In this document: positions 60,415 through 64,000 of the stretch, in pieces
Numbering within the stretch: the stretch's first letter is position 1
How the letters are laid out: each line of letters begins with the position of its first letter
Source of the DNA: Synanceia verrucosa
Taxonomy: Eukaryota; Chordata; Actinopteri; Perciformes; Synanceiidae
NCBI GenBank assembly: GCA_029721515.1
Contig: CM056550.1
Span: 25,804,619-25,868,618, forward strand
Direction: 5' to 3'
Length of the DNA stretch: 64,000 nucleotides
Notes under the pieces: generated by a model
Told to the model about the DNA's origin: nothing
Seen by the model: only the letters and a program-made list of their open reading frames with translations
Databases searched by the model: none
Made by a program: the position numbers and the translations under genes

Positions 60415-63400
60415 TCATTGAGGCAAAGATGCATTTCTTGCACACAGCTCCTCTTTTCTCTCCTCCTTCTGTTCTGGTTGGTTCTTGTTAGATCTTCTCT
60501 CCTTTTGTCCCGTCTGACGTACGTAGTTGAGGAGATGGACGATTGCGGCTGGAGTTATACCTGGCAACCGTGTAGCTGCACCCAGCTGGAGGATAAAGTT
60601 GCATATTAATTAGTTTTTGTCAATTTCAAGTCAAGTCAATTTTATTTGTATTGCCCAATATAGCCCAATGTCAAATACAAATTTACCTGAGAGGGCTTTA
60701 CAACCTCTACAGGATTATGTAAGCGTTATCTGTAAGCAACAGATACTATACTCACAGTGCTGGGTCGAATTCTGTCCAAAATCTCTCTAACTTCCTGAGA
60801 CAGAGATGTCGGCAGAGAGAAATAGTCCATGTCTGGTGGGAGAGACATGTTCTCCTCCTTCTGAATTCTCTCAATCTCTTTCTTCTGTAGGTTACAGTGA
60901 GGCTTGTAAACAGCTAAATGACAGAAGAAGGAGGGAACCATGTTACAGTTGCTTAAAACAACACAAAATAAAAGCAACATTAGGAGGCAATGCAGAAGGA
61001 TAAATGAGCTATGAAGACAATGTCGCCTCAACATGACAAAATCAGTTTTTACCCTCGATCTTGAGTCTTTGTGAGAACTCCAAGTGAGGTGAAAGGTACT
61101 CTGGGAAGGCTGAAGCTAACATTTCAAAGGAAACATCGTTGTACTGCAGCACATCCATACCACTGAAACAGAAGCCGCAAAGTAACAGTCAGGACCAAAA
61201 GTCTACCCCTTTTGACTGTGGAGCTGGAAACATCAGACATGCTCAGCTGAGCAGATCTGGCCTTTATCACTCACTTCAGTACGGTGTTCTTGACTTCACT
61301 CATACGCAGGTCAGGTAGCTTTTTTCTCCAGTTGTTGGTGGACAGAGCGAGAGCCTGAAGCTCTGCCAGTGCATCCTGCAGGCTGTCCCTGACTCTCACA
61401 GCCTCCTGGTAGCGTGCAGTGGACACACATCCAACCTCCTCAAACCCTGGTACAGGAATATGTTTATAAAATAAAAGACAAAGCATGACGCTCCAAGCTG
61501 TCTCACATCCTGATGTGTCTCACACTACCTTTCAGAGTGAGGCGCAGGTCAGCGTTGTCCGGCCTCAGAGAGGTTCGGAACTCAGCCCGACTGGTGAACA
61601 TGCGGTATGGCTCAGTAACGCCTCGACTGACCAGGTCATCGATGAGAACTCCAATATAACTCTCTGTCCGAGACAATGTCACTGAAGGCATCGAGAGTGC
61701 CCTGCGGCCAGCGTTCACCCCCGCCCACAGGCCCTGCACGCACACAAACAAGAGTACCTGTGTGAGTAAAAAAGCACTATGTGCACTCCTAATTATTATA
61801 CAAACTTGATCCCCAACATTTGTCATGAGGAAAAAGAATCCACCTCCAAGTGACACAAACTGCATTTACAAGAAATACCAGAAAGACAACAAGCTCATCA
61901 TTCTGTTACTATGCGATAACGCCTCCCATTCCAATAACGCCTGCTATTCTGTGAAAATGTCATTGAGAGGATAGACAAGCTCTTGTGTAATTGCAGCGGC
62001 AATAATACTTAGGGTGTATTAACACTCCAGTTACAGAGCAAGTTTGGACTTAGGTACGTATTGATATTATCAGATCCCACTTTTCTCAGGCCCAGAGTTT
62101 GTGTCACCAAGAATGTTATATGAAAAACAGCAGCTACCTGTGCAGCAGCCTCCTCGTACCCTGTTGTTCCGTTAATCTGTCCGGCAAGAAAAAGACCCTG
62201 GGTGCTTTTCACCTGCAGGGCAGGGTTCAGCTGAGTGGGACACACAAAGTCATACTGCACACCATAACCTGGAAAAGCCCAAAATACAGGAAACACTCAG
62301 GGACCACAGTTGACGCGCTGCATCACTGTAACTGACTTTTAGATATGCCACTAATCAACTGTTACTACAAACGGCAGCAAACCAGGTGTGTGGATCTCCG
62401 CTCTGTGCAAGGCAGGGATTTCTCTGATGAGAAGGAGCTGCACATCAGGGGGCATAGTCATGGAGAGACCCTGAGGGTACAAAAGGTCAGAGGTCACCCC
62501 TTCCGGTTCCAGCCACACCTGGTGCTGTCTGCCTGGGAAACGAAGCACTCGTGACTCAATGGAGGGGCAGTATCTGTGAGAGACGAAGCCTGGAGTTATT
62601 ATTTTATGATTTAAACTGTGTGGGTGTGGGTGTATGTGCATACCTGGGACCCTTGGTGTCTTGCTGTATGTGACAGTTTAGATGAAGACTCTCCCTCACC
62701 ACTCTCTCCACACCAGGAGTAGTATAGGTCAGGTAACAAGGCAGCTGCTCTTCAGGCTGGAGAAATGTTCAGAAAATAAAAGTAAAACAGCACTGTCTAC
62801 ATTACTGACAACATGAAGTGTTTCCTTTAATAGCAGTGCTGAAAAAAATGTTAATTAATCAATTAGTTCATAAATAATTTCATCTTTACCTTGCAGTGTG
62901 TGTGTGTATTAAGAAAGCTGAAAGGAGTTGGATGACTGTCCGGGGGGTGAACGTGAGCCTGGGAAAGGTCTACTGAACCCTTCACAATCCTGGGAGGGGT
63001 ACCAGTTCTGAGTCTGCCTATCCTTAGCCCCAACGTCTCCCTCAGCGTCCGAGACAGCCCAGCGCTTGATGGAGCGTCTCCAATCCTTCCCCCAGGGGAC
63101 GTGCTTTGGCCCACAAAGAGGGATCCAGACAGGAAGGTACCAGTAGTAAGAACCACTGAGGTGGCTGAGATGGGATGGTTCCCATTTGCTGAGAAGATAA
63201 AATACAAATTCATAACCTGATTAACAGACTCTACGAAAACATTTTGAGAGTGATTTTGCACAAATGTAGTGCATTTTACTGATTGGGGCATTTTATTAGA
63301 GATCAGATATCAAACAAGCTTACCTCAAAAATTATTCTGTCATGAATTAAATTAGGATATCAAATAAAATGATTGAACAGAGAAAGAAATATATAAATTA

Positions 63401-63882
63401 AGGATGAGATTCAAAAAATGCAGAAAATGTAACTGAGTTTTCTGATTAAAATTAACTAAGGACAGAAATGGAAATCATAATAAAATGTGTTGATAACACT
63501 TCAAGGAATTTACAATAACTAATGTAGAAAGTGAAAGTGGGTGCCAGCACGTATAAATTATTGTTGCTTTACATTAACCGCTGTGATAGTACATTTAATG
63601 TACAGTATGGGCTGTTTAAGTTTTTACTGAGTAGTATAATAGTATAATTTGGGTTAACTACTAAACTGCAGACATTTCAAAGAATTTGATTTCTTCAAAA
63701 TTTAATTTGAACTCTAGCTGTGATAGGAGGATAAAAGTAGGTACGGTAAACATTTGTTCCCAACCCAAACGTATCCCAGTGACTTTGTGGAGTCCAGGCT
63801 CCTCTGGGTTTGGGTCTGATACCAGCAGCTCCTCCACTGAGCCCTCCAACACTGTCAGCCTGGGAATGGACAGCAGCTCAGA
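60415..63882 (-). CDS. mto1: MTO1 mitochondrial tRNA wobble-uridine modification enzyme, 5' truncated
   Basis: FAD-dependent MnmG/GidA-family protein that, with GTPBP3, makes the taurinomethyl modification at U34 of mitochondrial tRNAs. Exons in transcript order visible here: 63765-63882, 62890-63188, 62644-62756, 62383-62573, 62138-62268, 61529-61733, 61275-61446, 61053-61162, 60756-60913, 60415-60585. Both GidA signatures are present: GPR-YCPSIESRVLRFPGR across the 62644/62573 junction, and QINGTTGYEEAAAQ. Also VVLTTGTFLSGSLFVGQ, RLRTGTPPRI, LEPEG...YPQGLSMTMP, RTESYIGVLIDDLVSRGVTEPYRMFTSR and the C-terminal GAATRLPGITPAAIVHLLNYV. The tail past that is Lys/Arg/Glu-rich. The N-terminal mitochondrial signal and FAD GxGxxG lie beyond 64000. 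All splice phases agree. Confidence 0.95.
60628..60725. repeat. Teleost interspersed repeat in the last mto1 intron
   Basis: AATTTTATTTGTATTGCCCA followed by ACCTGAGAGGGCTTTACAAC is a phrase I recognise from a dispersed fish repeat. It occupies most of the 170-base intron between mto1 exons 60756-60913 and 60415-60585. Confidence 0.55.
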
Positions 63883-64000
63883 CTAAATGACAAACAGCAG
63901 GTAGACACGTAGTTAACAACATTTTCGTTTCACATTCAGTCACAAACTGAAATTCTGGTATACTAAACAGGACATCTGTTTTCAAGATACCTGAATGAAT
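63883..64000. other. mto1 intron sequence at the window edge
   Basis: The acceptor of the exon ending at 63882 is at 63883-63884; upstream mto1 exons are outside the window. Nothing else is seen. Confidence 0.6.

Overview
This window is eukaryotic nuclear DNA from a ray-finned fish. All genes are split by GT-AG (a few GC-AG) introns, the interspersed repeats are of types common in teleosts, and the SERCA1 protein closely resembles, from memory, percomorph (perch- and billfish-like) SERCA1. No species can be named. There are no CRISPR arrays, operons, tRNA or rRNA genes.

Layout, left to right. (1) 51-9525, plus: 3' part of a large Gly/Tyr/Pro-rich extracellular-matrix-type gene built of 38 small exons, all multiples of three and all phase 1-1; best guess is calymmin (notochord sheath protein). 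Three further modules are recognisable but have lost a splice site. (2) 10419-12377, plus: paqr4, 3 exons. (3) 13208-19169, minus: pelo (Pelota ribosome-rescue factor), 13 exons, complete at 385 codons. (4) 20040-28236, plus: a PP1 catalytic subunit (ppp1ca-like), 7 exons, sharing an 870-bp divergent promoter region with pelo; its fifth intron carries a dead Tc1 transposon. (5) 28993-35763: 6.8 kb without a recognisable gene. (6) 35950-45525, plus: atp2a1 (SERCA1), 23 exons including an 18-nt micro-exon, preceded by a TATA box. (7) 46312-50213, minus: cytosolic SULT1-type sulfotransferase, 7 exons, 309 aa. (8) 50214-56232: repeat-rich spacer with a LINE reverse-transcriptase remnant, a tRNA-headed SINE-like element with target-site duplications, a MITE-like inverted repeat interrupted by a truncated retroposon, and a long TA/TATG microsatellite. 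(9) 56233-60204, plus: a tectonic (tctn3-like), 14 exons. (10) 60415-63882, minus: mto1 (mitochondrial tRNA wobble-uridine modification), 3' part only.

The genes are functionally unrelated housekeeping or tissue genes; there is no pathway cluster. The close association of atp2a1 with a SULT1 gene (and paqr4 nearby) echoes human chromosome 16p, where ATP2A1 lies near SULT1A genes. The most unusual features are the symmetric-exon matrix gene with splice-dead modules and repeated use of GC donor sites, and nested mobile elements whose insertion history can be read from duplicated target sites. I did not find evidence of a wholly new biological system.
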